Positions 16,902-26,603 are shown, counted from the stretch's first letter. The stretch: DNA of 64,000 nt from Arthrobacter sp. MA-N2 (GCF_000517125.1 NZ_KI912155.1:2212696-2276695), one strand, 5' to 3'. Numbers and translations: made by a program. The notes: generated from the letters alone by a model not told the origin.

Positions 16902-18242
16902 ATGACGCCAGGACAGGACGCCACGCCAACGGCTGACCCCATTTCTGCTGGACAGGTTACTGCTGGACCCGGACCGCTCCCGGAGTATCGCATCGAGCAG
17001 GACATCCCGTATGGAGTGCGGATCGCCGCGGCCTGGTCCTGGCGGGTGGGACTCATCATGGTGGTCGCGGGAGCCCTGGTTTGGTTGCTGGGCAAGGTCA
17101 GTTTCCTGGTGATTCCGCTTATGGTGGCCTCCCTTCTTGCCGGTTTGCTCTACCCGGTCACCGGGTGGCTCAGGAAACTGGGGATGCCGCAAGGAGTGGC
17201 CGTCGCCATCACGGTTCTGGGGTTCCTGGGTGTCATTGGGGGAGCCTTGACGTTGGTGGGGAGGCAACTCGCCGTGGGGTTCGGCGAGCTCTGGCAGGAA
17301 GCGCTCGCCGGCATCCAACAAGTCCAGGGGTGGCTTGCTAACGGCCCGCTGCAACTGACGGCGGACCAGATCGACAAGTATGTCCAAGACGCCACCGCTG
17401 CCCTCCAGAACAACAGCAGCAGCATCCTCAGCGGTGCGTTGTCCTTCGGCAGCACTGCAGGGCATTTTGCCGCGGGCATGGTCCTGGCACTCTTCATCCT
17501 CATCTTTTTCCTTTTGGAGGGGTCCAGGATCTGGCGGTTCATTGTCGGGCTCCTGCCCCGGACTGCCCGCGCAGCAGCCGACGGCGCGGGGCAGCGCGGT
17601 TGGTCTTCCATGGTCAGCTACGTCCGGATCCAGATGTTCGTGGCGTTCGTGGACGCCTTCGGAATCGGTGTCGGCGCCGCGATCATCCAGGTTCCCCTCG
17701 CCTTGCCCTTGGCCGTCCTGGTGTTTATCGGCTCTTTCATCCCGGTAGTGGGCGCCCTCGTGACCGGAGCTATCGCAGTGCTCCTGGCCCTGGTGGCCAA
17801 CGGTCCGGTCAACGCGCTCATCATGGTGGCCATCGTGTTGTTCGTGCAGCAGATTGAAAGCCACATCCTCCAGCCGCTCATCATGGGCAAGGCCGTATCG
17901 CTGCATCCCGTAGCCGTGATCCTATCGGTTGCAGCCGGATCGTACCTGGCCGGAATCCCGGGAGCGCTCTTCGCTGTCCCGCTCCTTGCCGTAGCAAATA
18001 CGGCGGTTCGCTACATTGCCGCGCGGACGTGGGAACATGATGAAGGACTGATGACGGCGTACGCCGGCGCAGGGAACGCATTGCGGGACTCCGATGAGGA
18101 CCCCAACTTCAAGAAGATGCACCTTCCCGGCGCCACCGCCCCTGCACAGTCCAATCGCGGCAAAGGAGCCGTAGCTCAGAACACGGCTGCGGAACGGACA
18201 TCCCCCAAGGATGCCGCAGACGACATCAACAAAGGAGAATAG
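16902..18242 (+). CDS. AI-2E family transporter (PerM-like membrane protein)
   Basis: A 446-residue polytopic protein. After a 60-residue hydrophilic N-terminus it has about eight hydrophobic segments. The family signature includes LPLAVLVFIGSFIPVVGALV and the FVQQIESHILQPLIMGKAV block near residue 315. Members export small molecules or act as Na+/H+ antiporters; substrate unknown. ATG 16902 follows AATTAT by 6 nt, possibly leaderless. The hydrophilic C-terminal tail of about 60 residues is variable in the family. The stop lies 3 nt before ilvA, suggesting co-transcription. Confidence 0.85.
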   Translation: MTPGQDATPTADPISAGQVTAGPGPLPEYRIEQDIPYGVRIAAAWSWRVGLIMVVAGALVWLLGKVSFLVIPLMVASLLAGLLYPVTGWLRKLGMPQGVAVAITVLGFLGVIGGALTLVGRQLAVGFGELWQEALAGIQQVQGWLANGPLQLTADQIDKYVQDATAALQNNSSSILSGALSFGSTAGHFAAGMVLALFILIFFLLEGSRIWRFIVGLLPRTARAAADGAGQRGWSSMVSYVRIQMFVAFVDAFGIGVGAAIIQVPLALPLAVLVFIGSFIPVVGALVTGAIAVLLALVANGPVNALIMVAIVLFVQQIESHILQPLIMGKAVSLHPVAVILSVAAGSYLAGIPGALFAVPLLAVANTAVRYIAARTWEHDEGLMTAYAGAGNALRDSDEDPNFKKMHLPGATAPAQSNRGKGAVAQNTAAERTSPKDAADDINKGE

Positions 18243-18245
18243 CCC

Positions 18246-19484
18246 GTGAATACCCTCGATACCCTGCCCGTCACCCTGGACGATGTCCTTCAGGCGCAGG
18301 AGCTGCTCGAGGGCATTATTACCAAGACGCCGATCGAGTCCTCACGGGCTCTCGGAGCGATGGTAGGCGGTGAGGTCTTCTTCAAATGCGAGAACCTCCA
18401 GCGAGCCGGTTCCTTCAAGGTCCGCGGGGCCTACGTGCGGATGGCGCGGTTGTCTCCTGAAGAGAAAAAGCGCGGCGTCGTCGCAGCATCGGCAGGCAAC
18501 CACGCACAAGGTGTCGCGGTGGCCGCGAAAAGCCTGGGAATCAAGGCCCGCATCTACATGCCTCTCGGTGTGGCGCTTCCGAAACTTGCCGCGACCCGCA
18601 GCCACGGAGCCGAAGTTGTCCTGCACGGACACAACGTTGATGAGGCCCTGGCCGAGGCCGAGCGCTACGCGAATGAAACAGGCGCCGTCTTCGTCCATCC
18701 TTTCGACAACGTTGACGTCGTGGCTGGACAAGGCACGGTGGGACTGGAAATCCTGGACCAGATCCCTAACGTCGACACAGTCCTCATGGGCGTCGGTGGG
18801 GGCGGTCTCCTGGCCGGTGTCGCCGTCGCGATCAAAGCGAGGGCCAAGGAGCTGGGCCGGGAGATCCGGATCATCGGTGTGCAGGCCGAGAACGCCGCGG
18901 CCTACCCGCCGTCGCTCGCTGCTGACGCTTTGGTGCCGCTCAAGAAGGTCTCCACGATGGCGGACGGCATCGCCGTCGGGCGCCCCGGCCAGCTGCCATT
19001 CAGCATCATCCGCGAACTCGTTGACGACGTCGTGACCGTGAGCGAAGACTCCTTGGCGCGGGCCCTGATCTTCCTGCTCGAACGGGCCAAGATGGTGGTT
19101 GAACCGGCTGGTGCAGTCGGCGTGGCTGCCCTCATGGACGGCAAGATTGAAAACCCGGGAACCACTGCCGTCATCCTGTCCGGCGGCAACATCGATCCGA
19201 TGCTGATGCTCAAGGTGATCCAGCGCGGTCTCTCCGCAGCCGGACGCTACATGACCGTCCGCATGATGCTGGATGACCGGCCTGGTTCCCTGGCCACCAT
19301 CGCCCGCATCATCGCCGAAAACGACGCCAACGTGACCGGCCTGGACCATACGAGGGTGGGCGGTGCGATCAGCATGGGCGACGTTTCCATCACCGTCAAT
19401 CTGGAGACCAAGGGCCACGAGCACAGCGAGCAGGTTTTGGCAGCCCTTCGCGCCGAAGGCTTCCACCCGATCGTGGTGCACTGA
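18246..19484 (+). CDS. ilvA: Threonine ammonia-lyase (threonine dehydratase)
   Basis: A 412-residue PLP enzyme converting L-threonine to 2-oxobutanoate and ammonia. The PLP lysine is Lys58 (GSFKVRGAY), the phosphate loop GVGGGGLLAGVAV lies near residue 183, and a single ACT-type domain follows from about residue 330 (MTVRMMLDDRPGSLA). The short one-ACT form is the catabolic/biosynthetic intermediate type found in actinobacteria. GTG 18246 has a good AAAGGAG 9 nt upstream. Feedback by isoleucine or activation through the ACT domain cannot be decided here. Confidence 0.93.
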   Translation: MNTLDTLPVTLDDVLQAQELLEGIITKTPIESSRALGAMVGGEVFFKCENLQRAGSFKVRGAYVRMARLSPEEKKRGVVAASAGNHAQGVAVAAKSLGIKARIYMPLGVALPKLAATRSHGAEVVLHGHNVDEALAEAERYANETGAVFVHPFDNVDVVAGQGTVGLEILDQIPNVDTVLMGVGGGGLLAGVAVAIKARAKELGREIRIIGVQAENAAAYPPSLAADALVPLKKVSTMADGIAVGRPGQLPFSIIRELVDDVVTVSEDSLARALIFLLERAKMVVEPAGAVGVAALMDGKIENPGTTAVILSGGNIDPMLMLKVIQRGLSAAGRYMTVRMMLDDRPGSLATIARIIAENDANVTGLDHTRVGGAISMGDVSITVNLETKGHEHSEQVLAALRAEGFHPIVVH

Positions 19485-19494
19485 CGGGTTGACC

Positions 19495-20118
19495 ATGGCG
19501 CTTTACAACAACGGCGACGGGCCGATACCGGCTAAGGACTCTCTGGCCAACCGTGCCCGGAGCGGATTGCTGGTCATGGGTGGCTTTGTGGGGCTCCTGG
19601 CGGTGATCGAGTTGGTCAACACGTTAATGTCGCACAGCCTCAACGGCTTGTTCGGGCTGCGTTCCCGGAGCATGGACGGGGTTTTCGACATCCTGACATT
19701 TCCGCTGCTCCACGCCAATTTCGGCCATCTCCTTTCCAATGCGCTGCCGCTGGTCATCTTTGGATTCCTGGTGTTCCTGTCCGGTCTCCGGATATTCCTG
19801 ACGGCATTGGCGTTCAGCTGGCTAGGTTCCGGGCTCGCCGTATGGCTCATCGGCGGTGGAGGCGTGACCATCGGCGCTTCGGGCCTGGTCTTCGGGCTCT
19901 TTGCGTTCCTGTTGGTGCGCGGCTTCTTTAATCGCAGCTGGTGGCAGATCCTGCTCTCCGTGGTGCTCTTCCTGGCCTATGGCAGCATCCTGTTCGGAAT
20001 GTTGCCCACGGTGATGGGCGTCGTCTCGTGGCAGGCACACCTTGGTGGGGCTATTGGGGGAGTGCTGGCCGCGGTGCTGCTGCGTCCGCGCCCCGGTACT
20101 GTCCCCCAACCCAACTGA
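19495..20118 (+). CDS. Rhomboid family intramembrane serine protease
   Basis: A 207-residue six-helix membrane protease. Catalytic Ser129 lies in GASGLVFG and His182 in WQAHLGGAIGG; the conserved HANFGHLLSN segment is at residues ~73-82. Substrates are unknown. The last codons and the stop (20116-20118) lie inside the left arm of a 66-nt palindrome, so the repeat appears to supply the gene's end. It follows ilvA by 10 nt. Confidence 0.88.
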   Translation: MALYNNGDGPIPAKDSLANRARSGLLVMGGFVGLLAVIELVNTLMSHSLNGLFGLRSRSMDGVFDILTFPLLHANFGHLLSNALPLVIFGFLVFLSGLRIFLTALAFSWLGSGLAVWLIGGGGVTIGASGLVFGLFAFLLVRGFFNRSWWQILLSVVLFLAYGSILFGMLPTVMGVVSWQAHLGGAIGGVLAAVLLRPRPGTVPQPN

Positions 20119-20175
20119 CTCGCATTTGTTGTCGTTTTGAGGGCTCAGAACGACAACAAATGCGAGTCAGTTGGG
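20110..20175. repeat. 66-nt palindromic repeat, family B copy 1
   Basis: Two perfect 27-bp arms (20110-20136, 20149-20175) surround a 12-nt loop that is itself nearly self-complementary. It is about 83% identical over its full length to the element at 63173-63238. It sits between the convergent rhomboid and greA genes and would act as a bidirectional terminator. Confidence 0.9.
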
Positions 20176-20196
20176 AAAACAAGTCTTGCGGAGCTA

Positions 20197-20691
20197 TCAG
20201 CCGGCAAACGGCTTGGCGGAAACGATCTCCACCGGGATTTCCTTGCCATTCGGGGCGACATAGCTGATCTTGTCGCCTTCCTTGTGGCCCATGATGGCCA
20301 CGCCCAGCGGGGACTTCTCACTGAAGACATTGAGATCGGAATCGCCGGCGATTTCGCGGGATCCGAGCAGGAAGGTCTCTTCGTCGCCTGCGATTCGTGC
20401 GACGACGAGCATGCCGGGCTCGACGATTCCGTCATCCGCCGGGGCTTCGCCCACCTGGGCGTCGCGCAGGAGCGCGGTCAGTTGGCGGATGCGGGCCTCG
20501 ATCTTGCCCTGCTCTTCCTTCGCGGCGTGGTAGCCACCGTTTTCCTTGAGGTCGCCTTCCTGACGGGCGGCTTCGATCTTCTGTACGATCTCCGCACGGC
20601 CAGGGCCGGAAAGGTGGTCCAGCTCTGCCTTCAAGCGGTCAAATGCGTCCTGGGTAAGCCAAGCTGCAGGCGCGCTGTTGGTGGTCGACAC
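20197..20691 (-). CDS. greA: Transcription elongation factor GreA
   Basis: A 164-residue RNA polymerase secondary-channel factor that stimulates cleavage of backtracked transcripts. An N-terminal coiled coil (residues ~20-80, with AWLTQDAFDRLKAELDHLSG at the start) is followed by an FKBP-like C-terminal domain. I choose GTG 20691, preceded by AAGGAGAAGTCC, which gives the family's usual length; an upstream in-frame start adds 17 unconserved residues. The order greA-DUF4307-mca is shared with mycobacteria (from memory). Confidence 0.93.
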   Translation of the reverse strand: MSTTNSAPAAWLTQDAFDRLKAELDHLSGPGRAEIVQKIEAARQEGDLKENGGYHAAKEEQGKIEARIRQLTALLRDAQVGEAPADDGIVEPGMLVVARIAGDEETFLLGSREIAGDSDLNVFSEKSPLGVAIMGHKEGDKISYVAPNGKEIPVEIVSAKPFAG

Positions 20692-20787
20692 GGACTTCTC
20701 CTTATGGATCTGACAAGCAAAGACCCCGCCGGTGCAGGCCACTCGTGGAACTCAGCAACCAACTCAGCGGGGTTAAGGTATTGATCC

Positions 20788-20816
20788 AGTGTAGTCAATC
20801 CTGTGGACAAACCCAA
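20788..20816 (-). promoter_or_regulatory. Candidate greA promoter with DnaA-like box
   Basis: On the minus strand, TTGGGT (20816-20811) and TACACT (20793-20788) are spaced 17 bp. The spacer holds TTGTCCACA (20810-20802), matching the actinobacterial DnaA-box consensus. The leader to greA is about 90 nt without an ORF. Confidence 0.4.
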
Positions 20817-20844
20817 GCCGACTGAGTCGTCGATCACACCCTTG

Positions 20845-21303
20845 TTATTTGCTGTTGGGGACAATCCAGCAGTTGTCGACGGCTGCGGACACTGCCGCGG
20901 ACTCGGTCCGGAGGACGGTCCTCTGGGCAGTTGTTTGGCCGCCGTCGGCGCCGTCCTTGGGGGCGTTGGGGCCGATCTCGACGACTTTCCAGCCGACCAC
21001 AGCGAACTTGGAATCCATGGCCTTGATCGCGCATTTTGCCGTGGCATCCGGGCTCTTGGTGACCTGGAAATCGACGTCGGACTGGGTGGAGTCGGTGGCG
21101 CTATAGCCGACGTCCTTGAACGACACAGACGATTGCGAGGAAGACGTGGTGGCCCAAAACAAGAACACGACGGCAACGAGGAGTACGGCGATCACGATGT
21201 TCCGTTTGGTTTTCCCGCCGAAGGCGCGCTTTTGGCTGCCGTAGCGATTGGCTAGGCTGGTAGTTGCCGGCAGCGCCGTACCCGATGGGTCCTCCGAAGT
21301 CAC
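20845..21303 (-). CDS. DUF4307 domain-containing membrane protein
   Basis: A 152-residue protein with one transmembrane helix (residues ~34-52, IVIAVLLVAVVFLFWATT) and an extracytoplasmic domain containing two cysteines (CAIKAM and NCWIVP). The function is unknown. It lies between greA and mca as in other actinobacteria. GTG 21303 is supported by TAAACT (21315-21310) 6 nt upstream, so the transcript is probably leaderless and diverges from mca. Confidence 0.8.
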   Translation of the reverse strand: MTSEDPSGTALPATTSLANRYGSQKRAFGGKTKRNIVIAVLLVAVVFLFWATTSSSQSSVSFKDVGYSATDSTQSDVDFQVTKSPDATAKCAIKAMDSKFAVVGWKVVEIGPNAPKDGADGGQTTAQRTVLRTESAAVSAAVDNCWIVPNSK

Positions 21304-21417
21304 CCACCTAGTTTAGTGGGCTTTCGGCACCTCGATGCACACCGCCGTCCCACGGCTTCATATGGCCACCAGCACGATCCCAGAAGAGCATCACCCCAGA
21401 AAGAGGAACCGTACCGG

Positions 21418-22323
21418 ATGAGCACATCCACCAGCCCCGACACGCAGCTCCGGATGCTCGCCGTCCACGCACATCCGGATGACGAGTCAAGCAAGGGCGC
21501 GGCAACCATGGCAATGTATGCGGCTTCCGGCGTCGAGGTCATGGTGGCCACGTGTACGGATGGTTCCAGGGGCGATATCCAGAATCCGGCGATGGAGTCG
21601 GCTCCGCACCCGAAGCGGGACATGGCAGGCGCGCGCCGCCTGGAAATGAATCAAGCGGCCGCGGTTTTGGGAGTCAAGCAGCGCTGGTTGGGTTGGGTGG
21701 ATTCCGGGCTGCCCGAAGGGGACCCGTTGCCACCCCTGCCTGCTGGTTGCTTCGCGCTCCAGCCCCTTGAAAGGGCATCGGCGCCGTTGGTCCGGCTGGT
21801 TCGTGGCTTCAAGCCGCACGTCATGGTGAGCTACGACGAAAACGGCGGATACCCGCATCCGGACCACATTATGGCCCACAAGGTTGCCGTCGAAGCTTTC
21901 GATGCTGCCGGCGACCCGGCACGCTATCCGGGGACCGGGGAAAGCTGGGCACCCAGCAAGCTGTACTACGACCGTGCCTTTAGTCCTGACCGCTTCCGGG
22001 CCTTGCATTTCGCGCTCGAAGAGGCCGGCCTGCAATCGCCCTATGCCGAACGTCTGGCTACCTGGCTCGAAGCGGACGCGGAAGGCCACACCCCGCCGCG
22101 GCCGGTCCACCAGACCACCACACAGGTGGATTGCGGGGACTATTTCGAAGCCCGTGACAACGCCCTCCGGGCGCACAGGACCCAGGTTGATCCGCTCGGG
22201 TTCTTTTTCGCCGTGTCCCCGGAGATGCAGCGCAGGGCCTGGCCGTGGGAAGACTACACGCTGATCCACTCCCGGATTCCGGCGGATCTGCCGGAAAAGG
22301 ACCTGTTCGCAGGGCTAAGATAG
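21418..22323 (+). CDS. mca: Mycothiol S-conjugate amidase
   Basis: A 301-residue zinc-dependent amidase of the LmbE/MshB fold that cleaves mycothiol conjugates of toxins to mercapturic acids. The zinc motif AHPDDE is at residues 18-23, and a second metal-ligand segment, YPHPDHIMAHK, lies near 145. Mca and MshB are close paralogues; the length, the C-terminal DPLGFFFAVSPEMQRRAWP and the greA/DUF4307 neighbourhood favour Mca. ATG 21418 is preceded by AAGAGGAAC. Its presence implies mycothiol-based redox chemistry in this organism. Confidence 0.9.
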   Translation: MSTSTSPDTQLRMLAVHAHPDDESSKGAATMAMYAASGVEVMVATCTDGSRGDIQNPAMESAPHPKRDMAGARRLEMNQAAAVLGVKQRWLGWVDSGLPEGDPLPPLPAGCFALQPLERASAPLVRLVRGFKPHVMVSYDENGGYPHPDHIMAHKVAVEAFDAAGDPARYPGTGESWAPSKLYYDRAFSPDRFRALHFALEEAGLQSPYAERLATWLEADAEGHTPPRPVHQTTTQVDCGDYFEARDNALRAHRTQVDPLGFFFAVSPEMQRRAWPWEDYTLIHSRIPADLPEKDLFAGLR

Positions 22324-22341
22324 GATCGCCGGCGATTTCTA
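22317..22341 (+). terminator. Dyad at the mca stop
   Basis: GATAGGATCGCC and GGCGATTTCTATC form a nearly perfect dyad across the mca stop codon, with one mismatch and almost no loop. It is a weak terminator candidate. Confidence 0.3.
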
Positions 22342-22393
22342 TCATGCGTAGAAGTCGCCACCCGGCTGGAAACTCCCATAGAAGGTTTGAACC

Positions 22394-22747
22394 GTGCACC
22401 ACTTTCTCATCGCCCTGGCCACGACTCCGTCGCCTTCCCCGACCCCGTCGCTACGTCCAGGCCTGTCCGAAGACCAAGTGACCCCGGGAACCTGGGGCTT
22501 CGTCCTGACGGCCTTCATCGTGGTGCTCACGACCTTCCTGATCGTGGATATGGTCCGGCGGATCCGGCGGGTCCGCTACCGTGCCCAGGCTGAAGAAGCC
22601 CAGTTTGGCCCCGAGACTGACGGCCCTGATCCCGAAGGTCCCGAGGCCGAAGGCTTCGCTACGGACGGCACTGATGCCGAAGGCGTCGTCTCCGGCAAGC
22701 AGGGTGTAGAAGACTCCGACGGCGATGCCGGTACCGGAGCCCGCTGA
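22394..22747 (+). CDS. Small single-pass membrane protein
   Basis: A 117-residue protein with one transmembrane helix (residues ~35-54, GFVLTAFIVVLTTFLIVDM), a basic juxtamembrane RRIRRVRYR stretch and a long acidic Glu/Asp/Gly/Pro tail, so the C-terminus is probably cytoplasmic. GTG 22394 is the start. It overlaps the YyaL gene by 23 nt, which suggests coupled expression. I do not recognise a family with a known function. Confidence 0.7.
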   Translation: MHHFLIALATTPSPSPTPSLRPGLSEDQVTPGTWGFVLTAFIVVLTTFLIVDMVRRIRRVRYRAQAEEAQFGPETDGPDPEGPEAEGFATDGTDAEGVVSGKQGVEDSDGDAGTGAR

Positions 22748-24941
22748 CCCGGGTACTGCCCGGGAGTGGCCCGGGGCGTTCAACGCCCTTGGCTCGGAAC
22801 CGTCCGCCTATTTACGCCAGCACGCGGACAATCCCGTGCATTGGCGGCCTTTCGGCGATGAGGCGTTCGCCTTCGCGGCAGCCCGCGATGTTCCCGTTTT
22901 TCTCTCGATAGGCTATGCCGCTTGCCATTGGTGCCACGTCATGGCCCACGAATCCTTTGAAGACCAGGACACCGCCGACTATCTGAACGCCCATTTCGTG
23001 CCCATCAAGGTGGACCGCGAAGAACGCCCCGACGTGGACTCGATCTACATGGCGGCCACGCAGGCCATCAGCGGCGAGGGCGGCTGGCCGATGTCCGTCT
23101 TCCTCACGCCCGAGGGCCTGGCCTTCCATGCAGGCACCTATTTCCCGCCGGCGCCCCAGCCGGGAAGGCCGTCCTTCCGCCAGGTGTTGGAAGCGGTACA
23201 CGAGGCGTGGCTGGAACGCCGGGACGCCGTCGAACAGAACGCCCGGGGGCTCGCCGCCGGCATGGCCGATGCCCAACTCGCAGCCGCGGTGTTCCTCGAC
23301 AGGCCGCCTGAAAGCCTGGATGACAGCCTGTTGTCGGAAGCCGTGCGGCTCCTCGCCCGCTCGGAAGACCCCGACGGCGGTGGCTTTGGCGGCGCTCCCA
23401 AGTTCCCGCCGTCGGCGGTTCTTGAGTTCTTGATCCGGCACGCCGCCGTGCCGTCCGACACATCCGACCCCGCCCGCGATATGGCTGGCCGTACGCTTGC
23501 CGCCATGGCCCGTTCCGCTCTGTGCGATCAGCTCGACGGCGGCTTCGCCCGGTACTCGGTGACCGCCGATTGGTCGGTGCCGCATTTCGAGAAGATGCTC
23601 TACGACAATGCCCAGCTGCTCCGCGTCTATGTCCACTGGGTCCGGCTGCGCGGCGACGGGGTCTTGTCCGCCGACGAGGCCGCAATGGTGGCCTCGCGGG
23701 TGGCGGATTGGATCCTGGACTCGCTCGGCGTGGGAGATCCAGGAGCTCCGGACGGGCTCGCCTCCTCGCTCGACGCCGATACCGTGGTGGACGGAGCGCA
23801 CCACGAAGGGGCGTCCTACCTCTGGACTCCCGAAAGCCTGGAAGCTGCGCTCGGTTCAGGGGATGGTGCCGCCGCGGCGCGCCTCATGAACATCGGCGCC
23901 TCGGGCACGGTCTCGGAGCTTGGCTCCCCGTTGCACCCTGGGCGACAGTTGTCAGGGGCGGAATCACGGTTGTGGAACCGCGTCCGGCCCGCCCTGCGCG
24001 ACGCACGCGACGCTCGCCCGCAACCTGCTCGAGACGACAAGGTCGTGGCGGGCTGGAACGGCCTGGCGATCGCTGCGCTCGCCGAAGCCGGAACGGTCCT
24101 GGACAGGCCGGAACTGGTTTCCGCTGCGGAAAGCCTCGCCGACTACCTGGTGCGAGTGCATTGGCGTCCTGCCTCCAAGCCCGGTGCGCTCACGGCGGCC
24201 GAGCCGGTGCTGATCCGCGTCTCGCACGATGGGGTTGCCCGGGGGATCGGCGGCCTGCTGGAAGACTACGCATTTTGTGCCGAAGGCTTCCTGGCTCTCT
24301 ACGCCGTCACCGGCCGCCGGCGCTGGTACTGGTTCGCGGAGCAGTTGATCAGCGGAGCCTGTGAACGCTTTGTGGTCGACGGCAGGTTGTCCGACTCCGT
24401 GGGTGAGTCGGCCCAGGTATTCAACGCACAGGGCCAGCACGCCGGGCTGGATCCCTTCGACAACGCGGCACCCAGTGGGGCAGCTGCCTTCGCCGGAGTG
24501 TTGCTTAGCTATGCGGCGTACTCCGGCTCACACGAGCACAGGCTCATGGCGGGCAATATTTTGTCCCTCCTGCCGCCGATAGCCGGGCGGGCACCAAGGG
24601 TTGCTGGATGGCTGCTGGCGACCGCCCAGGCGGCCGTGGCGGGGCCTGTAGAGGCCGCTGTGTCCGGCCCTGCCGGTTCGATGCAGCGGGAACTGCACCG
24701 CGCGCTGTTGGCCTCGCCGAGTCCGGGGTTGGTGGTGGCCGTGCAGCGTGCGGAGGCCTCCGACGACGGCGCGCTGCCGGGGTCCGGCGTCGAGGAACCG
24801 GAGGTGCCACTACTTTTGGATCGAGTGGCTGCTGCGGACGGCTCACCGCAGGTGTACTTATGCCGTGGGATGGTCTGTGACCTGCCGCTTCGTTCGGTCG
24901 AGGAACTCGGGCAGCGGCTCGCGGCGATGACCGCGGGCTGA
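22725..24941 (+). CDS. Thioredoxin domain-containing protein (YyaL/DUF255 family)
   Basis: A 738-residue protein. Residues ~20-180 carry a thioredoxin-like DUF255 domain with the CxxC motif Cys67-His-Trp-Cys70 ([16 protein letters not shown]). An (alpha/alpha)6-barrel-like region resembling N-acylglucosamine 2-epimerases follows, with [20 protein letters not shown] and [18 protein letters not shown]. The human relative is spermatogenesis-associated protein 20. The bacterial function is not established; a redox or sugar-binding role is inferred. The start overlaps the preceding small gene. Confidence 0.85.
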   Translation: MPVPEPADPGTAREWPGAFNALGSEPSAYLRQHADNPVHWRPFGDEAFAFAAARDVPVFLSIGYAACHWCHVMAHESFEDQDTADYLNAHFVPIKVDREERPDVDSIYMAATQAISGEGGWPMSVFLTPEGLAFHAGTYFPPAPQPGRPSFRQVLEAVHEAWLERRDAVEQNARGLAAGMADAQLAAAVFLDRPPESLDDSLLSEAVRLLARSEDPDGGGFGGAPKFPPSAVLEFLIRHAAVPSDTSDPARDMAGRTLAAMARSALCDQLDGGFARYSVTADWSVPHFEKMLYDNAQLLRVYVHWVRLRGDGVLSADEAAMVASRVADWILDSLGVGDPGAPDGLASSLDADTVVDGAHHEGASYLWTPESLEAALGSGDGAAAARLMNIGASGTVSELGSPLHPGRQLSGAESRLWNRVRPALRDARDARPQPARDDKVVAGWNGLAIAALAEAGTVLDRPELVSAAESLADYLVRVHWRPASKPGALTAAEPVLIRVSHDGVARGIGGLLEDYAFCAEGFLALYAVTGRRRWYWFAEQLISGACERFVVDGRLSDSVGESAQVFNAQGQHAGLDPFDNAAPSGAAAFAGVLLSYAAYSGSHEHRLMAGNILSLLPPIAGRAPRVAGWLLATAQAAVAGPVEAAVSGPAGSMQRELHRALLASPSPGLVVAVQRAEASDDGALPGSGVEEPEVPLLLDRVAAADGSPQVYLCRGMVCDLPLRSVEELGQRLAAMTAG

Positions 24942-24946
24942 CGCGG

Positions 24947-25588
24947 CTAGCTCAGCACTGCAATCATGATGGCGGCGAAATGGGCCGCGAAGGCCAGCAC
25001 CGTCAGAGCGTGGAAAAGTTCGTGGAAACCGAAGTTCATCGGGCTGAAGTTGGGCTTTTTGATCCCGTAGAACACCGCGCCGGCGATATACAGCGCCCCG
25101 CCCACGCAAATCAGGACCGCCGCCGGAACGTTTGCCGCGAAGAATTCGGGCAGGTAGAACAAAGCCCCACAGCCCAGCGCAACGTAGATAGGCACGTAGA
25201 GCCACCGGGGAGCGCCAGTCCAGAGAACGCGGAACAGTACCCCCAACAAGGCCCCGGACCAGATCACCCACAGGAGGAGCACGGCTTTGGGGCGCTCCAG
25301 CAGCGACCAGGCGAGTGGTGTGTAGCTGCCGGCGATCACCAGCATGATGTTGGTGTGGTCCAAGCGCTTCAGGACCATCCTGGTTTTCGGTTCCCAATTG
25401 CCGCGGTGGTAGATCGCGGACACGCCGAAGAGCAGGACACCCGTGAAAGCGTAGATCGCCGAGACAATTTTGCGGTCGGTCGTAGGCGCCACCATCACCA
25501 AAGTGATCCCTGCGGCGGCGGCGAAAGGAACGGCCACAGCATGTATCCAGCCGCGCCACCTTGGCTTGATTGTGAGCAGCTCCGACAT
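24947..25588 (-). CDS. Hemolysin III family (TrhA/PAQR-like) membrane protein
   Basis: A 213-residue seven-helix protein of the YqfA/PAQR superfamily. Conserved pieces are SAIYHRGNWEPKTRMVLKRL, LDHTNIMLVIAGSYTPL and the C-terminal FHELFHALTVLAFAAHF, whose Ser, Asp and His residues form the metal site of the superfamily. ATG 25588 is chosen because TACGCT (25600-25595) lies 6 nt upstream, a leaderless start; a longer frame would run through the divergent cis-prenyltransferase leader. Bacterial relatives affect membrane homeostasis. Confidence 0.87.
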   Translation of the reverse strand: MSELLTIKPRWRGWIHAVAVPFAAAAGITLVMVAPTTDRKIVSAIYAFTGVLLFGVSAIYHRGNWEPKTRMVLKRLDHTNIMLVIAGSYTPLAWSLLERPKAVLLLWVIWSGALLGVLFRVLWTGAPRWLYVPIYVALGCGALFYLPEFFAANVPAAVLICVGGALYIAGAVFYGIKKPNFSPMNFGFHELFHALTVLAFAAHFAAIMIAVLS

Positions 25589-25829
25589 CGTTAAAGCGTA
25601 ACCCGCATCCGGATAAGTTACCGCGGAGTAATGAGTTTTGTCGTCGATCCTCGAGGCTCCGGTGTGCGGACCGGCCAGCTTGGGAAGGTAGCCTTGGTGG
25701 TGCACGTGCGGCAGCAGCCCGCGGGTGCCGATAGTGGTTTGGCTACGGGCCGGCTGCCCATCCGGCCCGCCGCCGTCGTTGTTTAAGTCGTTGTTTAATT
25801 CGTTTTCAGCCCTGTTCAAAGGAAGTCAG

Positions 25830-26603
25830 GTGAGTGTCCGGATGGAGTGGCCCGGCTTCCTCTACGGCTTCTACGAGCGCAAACTACTCCGTTCGCTCGA
25901 GCAGGAAAAGATTCCCGGGCACATCGGGGTCATGGTGGATGGCAACCGTCGTTGGGCGCGGCAATTCAACGCCCCCACCAGCGAAGGCCACCAGGCAGGC
26001 GCGGACAAAATCCACGAATTCCTCGGCTGGTGCCAGGAACTGGGAGTCAAAGTCGTCACGCTGTACATGCTGTCGACTGACAACATGAACCGCTCCGGCG
26101 AAGAGCTCGAGCTGCTCATGGGAATCATCGCCAACACCTTGGATCGGCTCGATGAGGACGCCGATATTTCAGTCCATGCCATGGGTGCGCCTGAGCTCCT
26201 TCCGGACTACCTCGCTGAACGGCTCAACAAGCTGACGGCCCGCACGCCGATCCGCGAGCGCTTGCACGTGAATGTCGCCGTGGGCTACGGCGGTCGGCGC
26301 GAAATCGTCGATGCCGTCCGGGAACTGCTGCACGACGCCGTCGCGCACGGCCGGGATATTACCGAGCTGGCCGATGAACTTACAGTGGACGACATCTCGC
26401 GTTTCCTCTACACGCGCGGTCAGCCGGACCCCGATCTGGTTATCCGCACGTCAGGCGAGCAGCGCTTATCCGGCTTCCTCATGTGGCAAAGCGCCTACAG
26501 CGAGTTCTACTTTTGCGAGGCACTCTGGCCCGCGTTCCGCAAGGTCGATTTCCTACGGGCCCTGCGGGACTATGCTGGCCGGCAGCGCCGCTTCGGTTCC
26601 TGA
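25830..26603 (+). CDS. uppS: Isoprenyl transferase (cis-prenyl diphosphate synthase, UppS family)
   Basis: A 257-residue enzyme adding isopentenyl units in cis configuration to make polyprenyl diphosphate, the lipid carrier for cell-wall and mannan synthesis. The catalytic Asp38 lies in GVMVDGNRRWARQ, and the C-terminal signatures are PDLVIRTSGEQRLSGFL and SEFYFCEALWP. GTG 25830 has AAAGGAAG just upstream; ATG 25842 is the alternative. Actinobacteria often have two such enzymes; this location beside hemolysin III resembles the short-chain one in mycobacteria, so the chain length is uncertain. Confidence 0.92.
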   Translation: MSVRMEWPGFLYGFYERKLLRSLEQEKIPGHIGVMVDGNRRWARQFNAPTSEGHQAGADKIHEFLGWCQELGVKVVTLYMLSTDNMNRSGEELELLMGIIANTLDRLDEDADISVHAMGAPELLPDYLAERLNKLTARTPIRERLHVNVAVGYGGRREIVDAVRELLHDAVAHGRDITELADELTVDDISRFLYTRGQPDPDLVIRTSGEQRLSGFLMWQSAYSEFYFCEALWPAFRKVDFLRALRDYAGRQRRFGS

